A stretch of 64,000 nucleotides of DNA, from assembly GCF_013364155.1 (NCBI RefSeq), contig NZ_CP054916.1, positions 7,003,001-7,067,000 of the forward strand, in the 5' to 3' direction. The position numbers and the translations under genes were made by a program. This document shows, one piece after another, positions 19,596 to 29,504 of the stretch (its first letter is position 1; each line of letters opens with the position of its first letter). The stretch is from Streptomyces sp. NA02950. Its GTDB lineage: Bacteria > Actinomycetota > Actinomycetes > Streptomycetales > Streptomycetaceae. The notes beneath the pieces were generated by a model that was not told the DNA's origin, did no database searches, and saw only the letters and a program-made list of their open reading frames with translations.

Positions 19596-20731
19596 GCGTC
19601 CGCCGCCTTCCCGTCCGCGGTGTTCCCGTCCGCCGCCTTCCCGTCCGCCGCCTTCCCGGACTTCTCCTCGGCCGATGAGGCCGTCCGCGCCGCCGGGGCG
19701 TGCTTCGGCGGAGCCGGGACCGGGCGGGCCTGGCCATTGCCCTGGCCATTGCCCTGGCCATTGTCGTGGCCGGGCTTGGGCGCCGACGCAGGGGTCGCGG
19801 TGGCGGCCTTGCCCAGCTTGTTCACCCCGAACTTCACCGCCGAGGCGTACATCTCGTCCGGGTCCAGCCGGCGCAGCTCCTCGGCGATCAGCTCCGACAT
19901 CTCCCGCCGCTGGAGCGCCACATGGCGGTCCGGCTGGCCCGGCATCGCCAGCTCGGCCAGCGAACCATTGGCCCGGTCCAGGCAGATCACGCCGTCGGCG
20001 GTCTCCAGCCGGACCGCGGTCAGCCCCGGGCCGTCGGAGACCTGGCGGTCCACCGGTACCCGCAGCCGCTCGGCGAGCCACAGCGCGAGCAGCTCACTGC
20101 TCGGGTTGTACGCCTCGCCCTCCACGGTCGCGGAGGTGATGGGGGAGTGCTTCTGGTCCAGCGCGGCCGCGAGCACACTGCGCCACGGGGTGATCCGCGT
20201 CCAGGCCAGATCGGTGTCGCCCGGGGTGTAGGTGTCGGCCCGCAGCCCGAGCGTGGCGACCGGGTCCTCGGTGGCCTGGGCGTCGGTGATCCGCCGCTGG
20301 GCGAGCTGCCCGAGCAGGTCCTCGCTGGGGTTCTCCGGGGCGTCCTCGGGCCACCACACCACCACCGGGGCGTCCGGCAGCAGCAGCGGCAGCACCACCG
20401 AATGGGCGTGGTTGGCCAGTTCGCCGTGGAGCCGCAGCAGCACCGTCTCACCGGTGCCGGTCTCGCCGCCGATCCGCACCTCGGCGTCCAGCCGGGCCAT
20501 CTTGCGGTCGCGGGGCGAGCGCCCCGGCCGCTTGATGACGACCAGATTCCGCGACGGGTGCTCCTTGGACGCCTCGCTGGCCGCCTTGAGGGCGTCGTAG
20601 TGATTGCCCTCGTCGGTGACGATCACCAGGGTCAGCACCATGCCCGTGGCGGGGGTGCCGGTGGACCGGCGCGCCTGGACCAGAGCGGAGTTGATCCGGG
20701 CGGACGTGGTGTCCGTGAGATCGATGTTCAT
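19592..20731 (-). CDS. opcA: Glucose-6-phosphate dehydrogenase assembly protein OpcA
   Basis: This is a 379-residue OpcA, the actinobacterial and cyanobacterial cofactor that allosterically activates glucose-6-phosphate dehydrogenase. Typical features are the ATGMVLTLVIVTDEGNHYDALKAA start and LVVIKRPGRSPRDRK, plus ARINSALVQARR before them. The last 65 or so residues are a low-complexity tail with four-residue GNGQ repeats and KAADGxx repeats, encoded by short DNA tandem repeats (about 19610-19650 and 19732-19762), so this end is probably length-variable. It overlaps zwf upstream and pgl downstream by four bases each. Confidence 0.95.
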   Translation of the reverse strand: MNIDLTDTTSARINSALVQARRSTGTPATGMVLTLVIVTDEGNHYDALKAASEASKEHPSRNLVVIKRPGRSPRDRKMARLDAEVRIGGETGTGETVLLRLHGELANHAHSVVLPLLLPDAPVVVWWPEDAPENPSEDLLGQLAQRRITDAQATEDPVATLGLRADTYTPGDTDLAWTRITPWRSVLAAALDQKHSPITSATVEGEAYNPSSELLALWLAERLRVPVDRQVSDGPGLTAVRLETADGVICLDRANGSLAELAMPGQPDRHVALQRREMSELIAEELRRLDPDEMYASAVKFGVNKLGKAATATPASAPKPGHDNGQGNGQGNGQARPVPAPPKHAPAARTASSAEEKSGKAADGKAADGNTADGKAADA

Positions 20732-22263
20732 GGCCGCCGCCAGCTCCGTCCGTCTCGTGCGAGCATCTCGTCCGCGGCCTTCGGACCCCAGGTCCCGGCC
20801 GTGTACTGCTCCGGCTTGCCGTGCTTGTCCCAGTACACCTCGATCGGGTCGAGGATCCGCCAGGACTGCTCCACCTCCTGATGGCGGGGGAAGAGGTTGG
20901 CGTCGCCGAGCAGCACATCGAGCAGCAGCCGCTCGTACGCCTCGGGGCTGGATTCGGTGAAGGACTCGCCGTAGGCGAAGTCCATCGTCACGTCCCGGAT
21001 CTCCATGGAGGTGCCGGGCACCTTGGAACCGAACCGGATGGTGATGCCCTCGTCCGGCTGCACCCGGATGACCAGGGCGTTCTGCCCGAGTTCCTGGGTG
21101 TCGGTGGTGCCGAAGGGGGAGTGCGGGGCGCGCTGGAAGACCACGGCGATCTCGGTGACCCGCCGCCCCAGCCGCTTGCCGGTGCGCAGGTAGAAGGGGA
21201 CGCCCGCCCAGCGGCGGTTGTCGATCTCCAGCTTGATCGCGGCAAAGGTGTCGGTCTTGGAGTGCGGGTCGATGCCCTCCTCCTCGAGATAGCCGAGCAC
21301 CTCCTCGCCGCCCTGCCAGCCGTGGGCGTACTGGCCGCGCACGGTGTGCTTGCCCAGCTCCCGGGGCAGCTTGACGGCCCTGAGCGCCTTGAGCTTCTCG
21401 GTGACCAGGGCGTCCGCCTCGAAGGAGGCGGGCTCCTCCATGGCGGTCAGGGCGAGCAGTTGGAGCAGATGGTTCTGGATGACGTCACGGGCGGAGCCGA
21501 TGCCGTCGTAGTAGCCCGCGCGGCCGCCGATGCCGATGTCCTCGGCCATGGTGATCTGCACATGGTCCACATAGCTGCGGTTCCAGATCGGCTCGAACAT
21601 CGTGTTGGCGAAGCGCAGCGCCAGGATGTTCTGGACCGTCTCCTTGCCCAGGTAGTGGTCGATCCGGAAGACGTCGCTGGGGCGGAAGACCTCGTGGACG
21701 ACCTGGTTGAGCTCCTGTGCGCTCTCCAGGTCGTGGCCGAAGGGCTTCTCGATGACCGCGCGGCGCCAGGAGTCGCCCTGTCCGTTGGACAGCCCGTGCT
21801 TCTTGAGCTGCTGCACCACGGTGGGGAAGAACTTCGGCGGCACGGACAGGTAGAACGCGAAGTTGCCGCCGGTGCCCCGCGCCTTGTCCAGCTCCTCTAT
21901 GGTCGTCCGCAGCGACTTGAACGCCTCGTCGTCGGAGAAGTCACCGGGGACGAAGCGGAAGCCCTCGGCGAGCTGCTGCCAGACCTCCTCGCGGAACGGG
22001 GTCCGCGCATGCTCTTTGACGGCGTCGTGGACGACCTGGGCGAAGTCCTCGTGCTCCCAGTCGCGGCGGGCGAAGCCGACGAGCGAGAAGCCCGGCGGCA
22101 GCAGTCCGCGATTGGCCAGGTCATAGACCGCCGGCATCAGCTTTTTCCGGGACAAATCGCCCGTGACGCCGAAGATGACCAGGCCGGACGGCCCCGCGAT
22201 ACGCGGGAGCCGCCGGTCCCTCGGGTCACGCAGCGGATTGCTGCTGGTGGTCAAGGTCTTCAC
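20728..22263 (-). CDS. zwf: Glucose-6-phosphate 1-dehydrogenase
   Basis: This 511-residue enzyme makes 6-phosphogluconolactone and [25 protein letters not shown] is the dinucleotide-binding start, [13 protein letters not shown] contains the catalytic His/Lys, and [15 protein letters not shown] lies in the substrate region. The GTG 22263 start overlaps tal by four bases, but the only GGAGG (22265-22269) is one base upstream of it. TTG 22254, three codons later, has a better ten-base spacing and may be the true start. Activity should depend on the adjacent OpcA. Confidence 0.97.
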   Translation of the reverse strand: MKTLTTSSNPLRDPRDRRLPRIAGPSGLVIFGVTGDLSRKKLMPAVYDLANRGLLPPGFSLVGFARRDWEHEDFAQVVHDAVKEHARTPFREEVWQQLAEGFRFVPGDFSDDEAFKSLRTTIEELDKARGTGGNFAFYLSVPPKFFPTVVQQLKKHGLSNGQGDSWRRAVIEKPFGHDLESAQELNQVVHEVFRPSDVFRIDHYLGKETVQNILALRFANTMFEPIWNRSYVDHVQITMAEDIGIGGRAGYYDGIGSARDVIQNHLLQLLALTAMEEPASFEADALVTEKLKALRAVKLPRELGKHTVRGQYAHGWQGGEEVLGYLEEEGIDPHSKTDTFAAIKLEIDNRRWAGVPFYLRTGKRLGRRVTEIAVVFQRAPHSPFGTTDTQELGQNALVIRVQPDEGITIRFGSKVPGTSMEIRDVTMDFAYGESFTESSPEAYERLLLDVLLGDANLFPRHQEVEQSWRILDPIEVYWDKHGKPEQYTAGTWGPKAADEMLARDGRSWRRP

Positions 22264-23378
22264 GCCTCCGAAGGTGCGAGACGGTTGAGCTCCGCCTCCG
22301 TGGACTTCAGCAGGTCGATCCAGGACGCCTCGAACTTCTCGACGCCCTCGTCCTCCAGGAGCTGTACGACCTCGTCGTACGAGATCCCGATACCGGCCAG
22401 CGCGTCCAGGTCGGCCTTGGCCTGCTCGTAGGTGCCGCGCACCGTGTCACCGGTGATCCCGCCGTGGTCGGCCACGGCCTCCAGGGTGGCCTCCGGCATG
22501 GTGTTCACGGTGCCCGGGGCGACCAGGTCATCGACGTACAGGGTGTCCTTGTACGCCGGGTCCTTGACGCCGGTCGAGGCCCACAGCGGACGCTGCTTGT
22601 TGGCGTTGGCGCGGTCCAGGGCGGCCCAGCGCTCCGAGCTGAAGACCTCCTCGTACGCCTCGTAGGCGAGACGGGCGTTGGCCACGGCGGCCTTGCCGCG
22701 CAGTGCCTTGGCCCCATCGGTGCCGATCTTGTCGATCCGCTTGTCGATCTCGGTGTCCACCCGGGAGACGAAGAAGGACGCGACCGAGTGGATCTTGGAC
22801 AGGTCCAGACCCGCGGCCTTGGCCTTCTCCAGACCGGCCAGGAAGGCGTCCATGACCGCGCGGTAGCGCTCCAGGGAGAAGATCAGCGTGACGTTGACGC
22901 TGATGCCCCGCCCGATCACCTCGGTGATCGCCGGGAGCCCCGCCTTGGTGGCCGGGATCTTGATGAAGGTGTTGGGCCGGTCCACCAGCCAGGCCAGCTG
23001 CTTGGCCTCGGCGACGGTGGCCGCCGTGTTGTGCGCCAGCCGCGGGTCGACCTCGATGGAGACCCGGCCGTCCTGGCCGCCGGTGGCGTCGTGCACCGGC
23101 CGCAGGATGTCGGCGGCGTCCCGGACGTCCGCAGTGGTGATCATGCGGACCGCTTCCTCGACGGTGACCTTGCGAGCCGCGAGGTCGGCGAGCTGCTGCT
23201 CGTAGCCGTCGCCGCCGGAGATCGCCTTCTGGAAGATCGACGGGTTGGTGGTGACACCGACGACATGCTGCTGGTCGATCAGTTCCGCCAGATTGCCGGA
23301 CGTGATCCGCTTGCGCGAGAGGTCGTCGAGCCAGATCGCGACGCCTTCGTCGGCCAGCCGCTTGAGTGCGTCTGTCAT
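22260..23378 (-). CDS. tal: Transaldolase
   Basis: This 372-residue transaldolase exchanges three-carbon units between sedoheptulose-7-phosphate and glyceraldehyde-3-phosphate. [14 protein letters not shown] and [15 protein letters not shown] form the N-terminal family signature. [17 protein letters not shown] carries the Schiff-base lysine, and [19 protein letters not shown] is the second signature. ATG 23378 has AGGAGA eight to ten bases upstream. It follows tkt by 46 bp. Confidence 0.97.
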   Translation of the reverse strand: MTDALKRLADEGVAIWLDDLSRKRITSGNLAELIDQQHVVGVTTNPSIFQKAISGGDGYEQQLADLAARKVTVEEAVRMITTADVRDAADILRPVHDATGGQDGRVSIEVDPRLAHNTAATVAEAKQLAWLVDRPNTFIKIPATKAGLPAITEVIGRGISVNVTLIFSLERYRAVMDAFLAGLEKAKAAGLDLSKIHSVASFFVSRVDTEIDKRIDKIGTDGAKALRGKAAVANARLAYEAYEEVFSSERWAALDRANANKQRPLWASTGVKDPAYKDTLYVDDLVAPGTVNTMPEATLEAVADHGGITGDTVRGTYEQAKADLDALAGIGISYDEVVQLLEDEGVEKFEASWIDLLKSTEAELNRLAPSEA

Positions 23379-23424
23379 GAGTTATGTCTCCTACTCGTCG
23401 CTACTAGTCAAGTCGGTGACGGGC

Positions 23425-25518
23425 TCAGGCCCCGGCGGCGTCGAGGGACTCGTGGGCGGCGGTGACCACGGCCTCGGAGGTCAGACCGAACTCCCGGTAG
23501 AGCACCTGGTAGTCGGCGGAGGCGCCGAAGTGCTCCAGCGAGACGATGCGGCCGGCCTCGCCGACGTAGCGGTACCAGGTCAGCCCGATACCGGCCTCGA
23601 CTGCCACGCGCGCCTTCACGGACGGCGGCAGCACGCTGTCGCGGTACCCCTTGTCCTGCTCCTCGAACCACTCGACCGACGGCATCGACACGACCCGGGT
23701 GGGCACCCCGGCGGTCTGGAGCTGCTCACGCGCCTCCACCGCGAGCTGCACCTCGGAACCGGTGGCGATCAGGATGACCTTCGGTGCCGCGCTCTGCCCT
23801 TCGGGCCCTTCGGCCTCGAACAGGACGTAACCACCCTTGGCGGCGCCCTCGTTGGCCTCGTAGGTCGGCACGTTCTGCCGGGTGAGCGCGATGCCGTGCG
23901 GCGCCGGCCGGGCCGTGTGGCGACGGGTGATCTCGCGCCAGGCGATGGCCGTCTCATTGGCGTCGGCCGGGCGGACGATGTTCAGGCCCGGGATGGCGCG
24001 CAGCGCGGACAGGTGCTCGACCGGCTGGTGGGTCGGGCCGTCCTCGCCGAGGCCGATGGAGTCGTGCGTCCACACGTAGGTGACCGGCAGCTTCATCAGC
24101 GCGGCGAGCCGGACGGCCGGGCGCATGTAGTCGGAGAACACCAGGAAGGTGCCGCCGTAGACCCGGGTGTTGCCGTGCAGCGCGATGCCGTTCATGGTCG
24201 AGCCCATGGCGTGCTCGCGGATGCCGAAGTGGATCGTGCGGCCGTAGGGGTTGGCCTCCGGCAGCGGGTTGCCCTTCGGCAGGAAGGACGACGAGGCGTC
24301 GATGGTGGTGTTGTTGGAGCCCGCGAGGTCGGCGGAGCCGCCCCACAGTTCGGGGAGCACCCCGCCGAGCGCCTTGAGCACCTGGCCGGACGCCTTGCGG
24401 GTGGCGACGTCCTTGCCCGCCTCGAAGACCGGCAGCGCGCTCTCCCAGCCCTCGGGCAGCTCGCCCGCGGTGATCCGGTCGAACTCGGCGGCCCGCTCGG
24501 CGTTGTTGTTGCGCCACTCCTGGAGCTGCTTGTCCCAGGCGGCGTGCGCCTGGCGGCCGCGGTCGACCAGCTCCCGGGTGTGGTTGATGACGTCGGTGTC
24601 CACCTGGAAGTGCTGCTCGGGGTCGAAGCCGAGGACCCGCTTGGTGGCCGCGACCTCCTCCGCGCCGAGCGCCGAGCCGTGCGACGCCTCGGTGTTCTGC
24701 GCGTTGGGCGCGGGCCAGGCGATGATGGTGCGGGCCGCGATGATCGAGGGGCGCTCGGTCTCGGCCTGCGCCGCCTTCAGCGCCGCGTGCAGCTGGTGGA
24801 TGTCGAAGTCGCCGCTGGGCGCCTGCTCGATGCGCTGGACGTGCCAGCCGTACGCCTCGTAGCGCTGGAGCACGTCCTCGGAGAGCGCGGTGGCCGTGTC
24901 GCCCTCGATCGAGATGTGGTTGTCGTCGTACAGGGCGACGATGTTGCCCAGCTTCTGGTGACCGGCCAGCGAGGACGCCTCGGCGGAGATGCCCTCCTCC
25001 AGGTCGCCGTCGGAGACGATCGCCCAGATGGTGTGGTCGAAGGGAGAGGCGCCCTCGGGCGCCTCCGGGTCGAACAGACCGCGCTCGTAGCGTGCGGCCA
25101 TCGCCATGCCCACCGCGTTGGCGATGCCCTGGCCCAGCGGACCGGTGGTGGTCTCCACACCGGTGGTGTGGCCGAACTCGGGGTGGCCCGGGGTGAGGCT
25201 GCCCCAGGTGCGGAACGCCTTCAGATCGTCGAGCTCCAGACCGAAGCCCGCCAGGTACAGCTGGATGTAGAGAGTGAGGCTGGTGTGGCCCGGGGACAGT
25301 ACGAACCGGTCACGGCCCGCCCAGTCGGCGTCGGAGGGGTCGTGCCGCATCAGCTTCTGGAAGAGCAGGTACGCGGCGGGCGCGAGACTCATGGCCGTAC
25401 CGGGGTGGCCGTTACCGACCTTCTGCACGGAGTCCATGGCCAGGACGCGGGCGGTGTCAACGGCCCGCTGGTCCAGATCGGTCCATTCGAGGTCTGCGGT
25501 AGTCGGCTTCGTGCTCAC
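23425..25518 (-). CDS. tkt: Transketolase
   Basis: This 697-residue thiamine-diphosphate enzyme moves two-carbon units between sugar phosphates. GNGHPGTAMSLAP, LSPGHTSLTLYIQLYL and TTGPLGQGIANAVGMA are the transketolase N-terminal motifs. VSDGDLEEGISAEA...DDNHISIEG is the ThDP/metal-binding motif, and VYGGTFLVFSDYMRPAVRLAALM starts the central Pyr domain. The GTG start at 25518 is the head of the operon; its promoter should lie in the 349-bp gap shared with ctaB, where a -10-like TAGGCT (minus strand, 25583-25588) is seen. Confidence 0.97.
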   Translation of the reverse strand: MSTKPTTADLEWTDLDQRAVDTARVLAMDSVQKVGNGHPGTAMSLAPAAYLLFQKLMRHDPSDADWAGRDRFVLSPGHTSLTLYIQLYLAGFGLELDDLKAFRTWGSLTPGHPEFGHTTGVETTTGPLGQGIANAVGMAMAARYERGLFDPEAPEGASPFDHTIWAIVSDGDLEEGISAEASSLAGHQKLGNIVALYDDNHISIEGDTATALSEDVLQRYEAYGWHVQRIEQAPSGDFDIHQLHAALKAAQAETERPSIIAARTIIAWPAPNAQNTEASHGSALGAEEVAATKRVLGFDPEQHFQVDTDVINHTRELVDRGRQAHAAWDKQLQEWRNNNAERAAEFDRITAGELPEGWESALPVFEAGKDVATRKASGQVLKALGGVLPELWGGSADLAGSNNTTIDASSSFLPKGNPLPEANPYGRTIHFGIREHAMGSTMNGIALHGNTRVYGGTFLVFSDYMRPAVRLAALMKLPVTYVWTHDSIGLGEDGPTHQPVEHLSALRAIPGLNIVRPADANETAIAWREITRRHTARPAPHGIALTRQNVPTYEANEGAAKGGYVLFEAEGPEGQSAAPKVILIATGSEVQLAVEAREQLQTAGVPTRVVSMPSVEWFEEQDKGYRDSVLPPSVKARVAVEAGIGLTWYRYVGEAGRIVSLEHFGASADYQVLYREFGLTSEAVVTAAHESLDAAGA

Positions 25519-25867
25519 CCTGAGTCAGGGCTCCTCTCCACACTGTCGCTATCCGGTGACCGTGTGCACACCGGCGCTGTCGAGCCTACCCCTGGAACGA
25601 CGGTCATTTTTTCGAGTTCCACTCGACGGTCAGGGAACGAATCGGGGGGCTCGGCGCATTCCCTCTCCCGGTTGCGCGGGGTGATCGGAGGGAGTTGTTC
25701 CGGGCCGCGCGCGCCCTGCGCGCCCCGGTCCACGTGCGCCGCCAACACGAGCGGACCCCGGCGGCGAGCGGCACATCCGCTACGTCTAGAGTGGCGTGGT
25801 ACGCGCAAGTCTTTACCGGCTCTTCATGTCCGGTGCTTGCTGGTTCTTGCTTCCACCAGGGGTGTGC
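25519..25867. other. Divergent control region between tkt and ctaB
   Basis: This 349-bp stretch has no gene. It holds a perfect 10-bp palindrome GTGTGCACAC (25562-25571), a TTTTTT run at about 25607-25612 that is unusual in this GC-rich DNA, a possible minus-strand -10 for tkt (25583-25588) and a possible plus-strand -10 TAGAGT for ctaB (25787-25792). No convincing -35 was found for either. Confidence 0.4.
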
Positions 25868-26818
25868 GTGACGGCCGTCGAATCCCGTCCTGCGGGGGTG
25901 CTGGAGACGAGCGAAACGGGCTCCGGCCACCGGCCGCTCGGGGCCCGTGTCATGGCGTTCGTCGCGCTGACCAAGCCGCGCGTCATCGAACTGCTGCTGA
26001 TGACCACGGTGCCGGTCATGTTCCTGGCCGCCGAGGGCGTACCGGACCTGTGGCTGGTGCTGGCCACGTGCGTCGGCGGCTATCTGTCGGCGGGCGGCGC
26101 GGCCGCGTTCAACATGTACCTCGACCGTGACATCGACGCCCTCATGGACCGCACCGCGCAGCGCCCGCTGGTGACCGGGATGGTCTCGCCGGGCGAGTGC
26201 CTGGTCTTCGCCTCGGCGCTCACGGTCGGCTCCACGGCCTGGTTCTGGGCGCTGGTCAACCCGCTGTCCGCGATGCTGTCACTCGGGGCGCTGGTCTTCT
26301 ACGTCGTCGTCTACACGATGCTGCTCAAGCGGCGCACCTCGCAGAACATCGTCTGGGGCGGTATCGCCGGCTGTATGCCCGTGCTCATCGGCTGGTCGTC
26401 GGTGACCGGCGAGCTCTCCTGGGCCGCCGTCATCCTCTTCCTCGTCATCTTCTTCTGGACGCCGCCGCACTACTGGCCGCTGTCGATGAAGGTCAAGGAC
26501 GACTACGAGCGGGCCAGCGTGCCGATGCTGCCGGTGATCGCGGGCAACAAGGCGGTCGCGCGTCAGATCGTCCTCTACAGCTGGGCCATGGTCGGCGTCT
26601 CCCTGCTGCTGTGGCCGCTGGGCTACACCGGCTGGTTCTACCCGGCCGTCGCGGCGGTGCTGGGCGGGTTCTGGCTCAAGGAGGCGCATGCGCTCCAGGC
26701 GCGCGCCCGGGCCGGGATCACCGGGGCCAAGCTCAAGGAGATGCGGCTCTTCCACTGGTCCATCACCTATGTGTCGCTGCTCTTCGTCGCCGTTGCCGTG
26801 GACCCCTTCCTGCGTTGA
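25868..26818 (+). CDS. ctaB: Protoheme IX farnesyltransferase
   Basis: This is a 316-residue integral membrane prenyltransferase (UbiA superfamily) that adds farnesyl to protoheme to make heme O for cytochrome oxidase. [20 protein letters not shown] is the NxxxDxxxD diphosphate-binding motif, and the family second loop is seen as [16 protein letters not shown]. About nine hydrophobic segments are present. GTG 25868 with AGGGG upstream is chosen; the longer frame from 25796 adds non-conserved residues. ctaA, the next enzyme, lies 1.6 kb downstream on the other strand. Confidence 0.95.
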   Translation: MTAVESRPAGVLETSETGSGHRPLGARVMAFVALTKPRVIELLLMTTVPVMFLAAEGVPDLWLVLATCVGGYLSAGGAAAFNMYLDRDIDALMDRTAQRPLVTGMVSPGECLVFASALTVGSTAWFWALVNPLSAMLSLGALVFYVVVYTMLLKRRTSQNIVWGGIAGCMPVLIGWSSVTGELSWAAVILFLVIFFWTPPHYWPLSMKVKDDYERASVPMLPVIAGNKAVARQIVLYSWAMVGVSLLLWPLGYTGWFYPAVAAVLGGFWLKEAHALQARARAGITGAKLKEMRLFHWSITYVSLLFVAVAVDPFLR

Positions 26819-26842
26819 TTACCGACGGGTAGGATTGTCGGT

Positions 26843-27211
26843 ATGGCAGACAGCACCCAGGCGGCGGAGACGGTCGGGAGCGCCCGGCCCGCCAAGCCCT
26901 CCAAGGACGAGAAGCGGGCCCAGCGGCTCGCCCACCAGATCACGGCCTTCGCCGAGAGCCACGGCGGCAGCGCCGAGGGCCAGCTCGCCCACATCGGCCG
27001 CGGCGCCACCCGGATCGCCCTGGTGGGGGCCAACGGGGAGTGGGGCGTTCTGGTCGCCCCCTCGCACGACAGCGCCCGCCGCGCCGCCGAGCTCGCCGGG
27101 CTCAGCCTCCACGACGAGTTCGACGGTGACATGGCCGCCAAGGTCCGCACCGGTCCGTACGAGTGGACGCGCATGGCGGGCCTCCAGATCGGCGGCCCCG
27201 CCAACCCCTGA
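26843..27211 (+). CDS. Conserved small protein of unknown function
   Basis: This 122-residue soluble protein is not recognised. It begins with an Ala/Lys-rich, probably helical segment (KPSKDEKRAQRLAHQITAFAESHGG). A compact alpha/beta region follows (ARIALVGANGEWGVLVAPSHDSARRAAELAGL-like layout) and it ends GPYEWTRMAGLQIGG. There are no Cys residues and no signal peptide. AGGA stands eight bases before ATG 26843. It lies 24 bp after ctaB and may be co-transcribed with it. Confidence 0.75.
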   Translation: MADSTQAAETVGSARPAKPSKDEKRAQRLAHQITAFAESHGGSAEGQLAHIGRGATRIALVGANGEWGVLVAPSHDSARRAAELAGLSLHDEFDGDMAAKVRTGPYEWTRMAGLQIGGPANP

Positions 27212-27307
27212 GCCGCAGCCGGCCAACCCCTGAGCCGGGCTCCCGACACCTCGCGCCCCTTTCGCCCGTTAAGCCCATCGAAGCCCGAGGGTGAGGAGGC
27301 GGCGGCG

Positions 27308-28462
27308 ATGGATGAGGCGACGGACTCCCCGTACACCCTGGGCCCGCCGACCGGCCCGGTCCCACGGGCCGGGCCGGGTCCGGTGGCGGGCCTGCCCGCG
27401 CTGCCGCCCCTGGTCGACCAGTACAGCCACGGCACGGTCCACGGCGAGCTGGGCCTCGGCTCCTTCGAAACCCATCTGGCCTCCGCCGCCGGATCGGGCG
27501 CCGCTCCCGCGGGCACCACCTTCTTCGACAGCTGGGCCGGGCTCGCGGTGCGCCGCTGGTGCCCTCCGCTGCTGGGCATGGACCCCCACTGCGCCCCGGT
27601 CAGCTATCTCGCCCGCCGCCGTGAACTGGGCGCCTACCGGGCCGCCCGGCTGCTGCTGCGCGGTGCGGGCATCGGCACCTTCCTGCTGGAGTCCGGCGCC
27701 CCCAGCGACCTCACCTCACCCGCCGAACTGGCCGCCGCCGCCGACGGCCGGGTCCACGAGGTGGTCCGTCTGGAGCCGCTGGCCGAACAGGTCGCCGACA
27801 CCTCCGGCACGGTCGACGCGTTCACCGGCAACACCGCCGAGGCGCTCTACGCCGCCGCCCAGCACGCCACCGCCTTCGCCATGGGCATCGCCTACTGCGA
27901 CGAGGCCCCGCCGGATCCGCGCGAGGTGCGCCGCGCCGCCGCCCGCCGGCTCGCCGGAGGACCGGCCCGGGCCCGTCCGTTCGACCCGGCGCTCGCCCAG
28001 CACCTGCTGTGGAGCGCGGTGGCCACCGGACTGCCGGTGCAGCTGCACTGCGCCGATCCGCAGCCGCTCCTGGGCTTTCTGCGTGCCACGGCCGGGTTCG
28101 GCACCGATCTGGTGCTGCTGCCCGAGCGGCCGTACCACCGGCGGGCGGCCCAGCTCGCCGCGGCCTTCCCGCATGTCTACGCGGACGCCGGGCCACGGCC
28201 GGAGGAGACCCTGGGCGAGGCGCCGTTCGGCAAGCTGCTGTTCTCCACCGGCGCGCGGGCGCTGCCCGAGCTCTATGTGACCGCCGCGCGGCTGTTCGCC
28301 CACTCCATGGCGCGGCTGACCGCCGAGTGGATCGCCGACGGGGTCTGCACCCGCACCGAGGCGCGGCGGATCACCGGGCTCGTCGCGGCCGGGACCGCGC
28401 GCCGGGTCTACCGGCTGGAGGCGGCGGGCTCGGGCTCCGGGGCCGGCGAGGTCTCCGGCTGA
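27308..28462 (+). CDS. Amidohydrolase-family (FluG N-domain-like) protein with degraded metal site
   Basis: This 384-residue protein resembles the TIM-barrel amidohydrolases related to the FluG/glutamine-synthetase-associated family. The overall pattern is clear: LPPLVDQYSHG at the N-terminus, PVQLHCADP in the middle and GKLLFSTGARALPELYVTAARLF near the C-terminus. The metal-site residues I expect are altered: the HxH equivalent reads YSH, and the Asp usually in the FSSD segment reads STG. It may be a binding or regulatory protein rather than an enzyme. ATG 27308 has GAGGAGG upstream. Its last 55 bases overlap ctaA on the other strand. Confidence 0.65.
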   Translation: MDEATDSPYTLGPPTGPVPRAGPGPVAGLPALPPLVDQYSHGTVHGELGLGSFETHLASAAGSGAAPAGTTFFDSWAGLAVRRWCPPLLGMDPHCAPVSYLARRRELGAYRAARLLLRGAGIGTFLLESGAPSDLTSPAELAAAADGRVHEVVRLEPLAEQVADTSGTVDAFTGNTAEALYAAAQHATAFAMGIAYCDEAPPDPREVRRAAARRLAGGPARARPFDPALAQHLLWSAVATGLPVQLHCADPQPLLGFLRATAGFGTDLVLLPERPYHRRAAQLAAAFPHVYADAGPRPEETLGEAPFGKLLFSTGARALPELYVTAARLFAHSMARLTAEWIADGVCTRTEARRITGLVAAGTARRVYRLEAAGSGSGAGEVSG

Positions 28463-29424
28463 ACCGCCTCGTCGTCGCCCGTGGGGCCGGCGGCCGGCGC
28501 GGCGAGTGCGGGGCGCTCGCGCTGCGCGAAGAGCACCCGCAGGGCCGCGATCCACACCAGACAGGACCCGAACATGTGGATGCCGACGATCACTTCGGGC
28601 AGGTGCGTGAAGTACTGGACGTACCCGATCAGGCCCTGGAGGAGCAGCACGGCCAGCAGGTCGAGCACCGTACGGCGCTGGGCCGCCGGGGCCTTCACGG
28701 CGCGCAGGGTGAACCACAGGGCGACCGTCAGGCCGAGCACGATGTAGACGAAGTCCACATGCAGCTGGGTGATCTCCTGCCAGTCCAGTGGGATCCGGTG
28801 CACCTCGCGGGCGTCACCGGCGTGCGGACCGGATCCGGTGACCACCGTGCCGATCAGGATCAGCGCCAGGGTCGAGCCGACCAGCAGCCCGGTGAGCTGG
28901 CGCACCGGGCGGGCCACGAGGGCGCGCGGCTCGCCGTCACCCTCCCGCGACCGCTGCCAGACCGCCATCGCGACCGTGAGGAGCGCGGTGGCCAGCAGGA
29001 AGTGCGAGCTGACGATGTACGGGTTGAGTCCGGTGAGCACGATGATGCCGCCGATGACGGCATTGCTCATCACCAGCCAGAACTGGGCCCAGCCCAGCCG
29101 GGTGAGGGAGCGGCGCACCGGCGTACGGGCCCGGGCGGCGATGATCAGCAGTCCGATGAACACGCACAGCACATACGTCAGCATGCGGTTGCCGAATTCG
29201 ATGGCGCCGTGGATGCCCATGTCGGAGGTGGGCGTCAGGCTCCCGGAGGTGCACTTGGGCCAGGTGTCGCAACCGAGCCCGGACTCGGTGAGCCGCACCG
29301 CGCCACCGGTGACGACGATGACCACGGCCATCACCACGGTGGCCAGCGCGGCCCGCCGCACAAAGCGCGCGGAGGGCTGCCAGCGCCGGGCGATGAGCTC
29401 GAACGGATTCAGCGAATTCGGCAC
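28408..29424 (-). CDS. ctaA: Heme A synthase (CtaA/Cox15)
   Basis: This is a 338-residue membrane protein converting heme O to heme A for cytochrome c oxidase. VTGGAVRLTESGLGCDTWPKC is the Cox15/CtaA start, with the first heme-binding His and Glu in HGAIEFGNRM. GLNPYIVSSHFLLA and VDFVYIVLG carry later conserved positions. About eight transmembrane segments are present. The start is GTG 29424. The tail is Pro/Glu/Ala-rich. It pairs functionally with ctaB 1.6 kb away. Confidence 0.94.
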   Translation of the reverse strand: MPNSLNPFELIARRWQPSARFVRRAALATVVMAVVIVVTGGAVRLTESGLGCDTWPKCTSGSLTPTSDMGIHGAIEFGNRMLTYVLCVFIGLLIIAARARTPVRRSLTRLGWAQFWLVMSNAVIGGIIVLTGLNPYIVSSHFLLATALLTVAMAVWQRSREGDGEPRALVARPVRQLTGLLVGSTLALILIGTVVTGSGPHAGDAREVHRIPLDWQEITQLHVDFVYIVLGLTVALWFTLRAVKAPAAQRRTVLDLLAVLLLQGLIGYVQYFTHLPEVIVGIHMFGSCLVWIAALRVLFAQRERPALAAPAAGPTGDDEAVQPETSPAPEPEPAASSR

Positions 29425-29504
29425 GGACCTATCGTAGGCGGCCGCTTGTGCAGCTTTTCACGAGGGGGTCGCCGTCAGGAGAGCCCAGTCTCTCGGGCTC
29501 GCCC

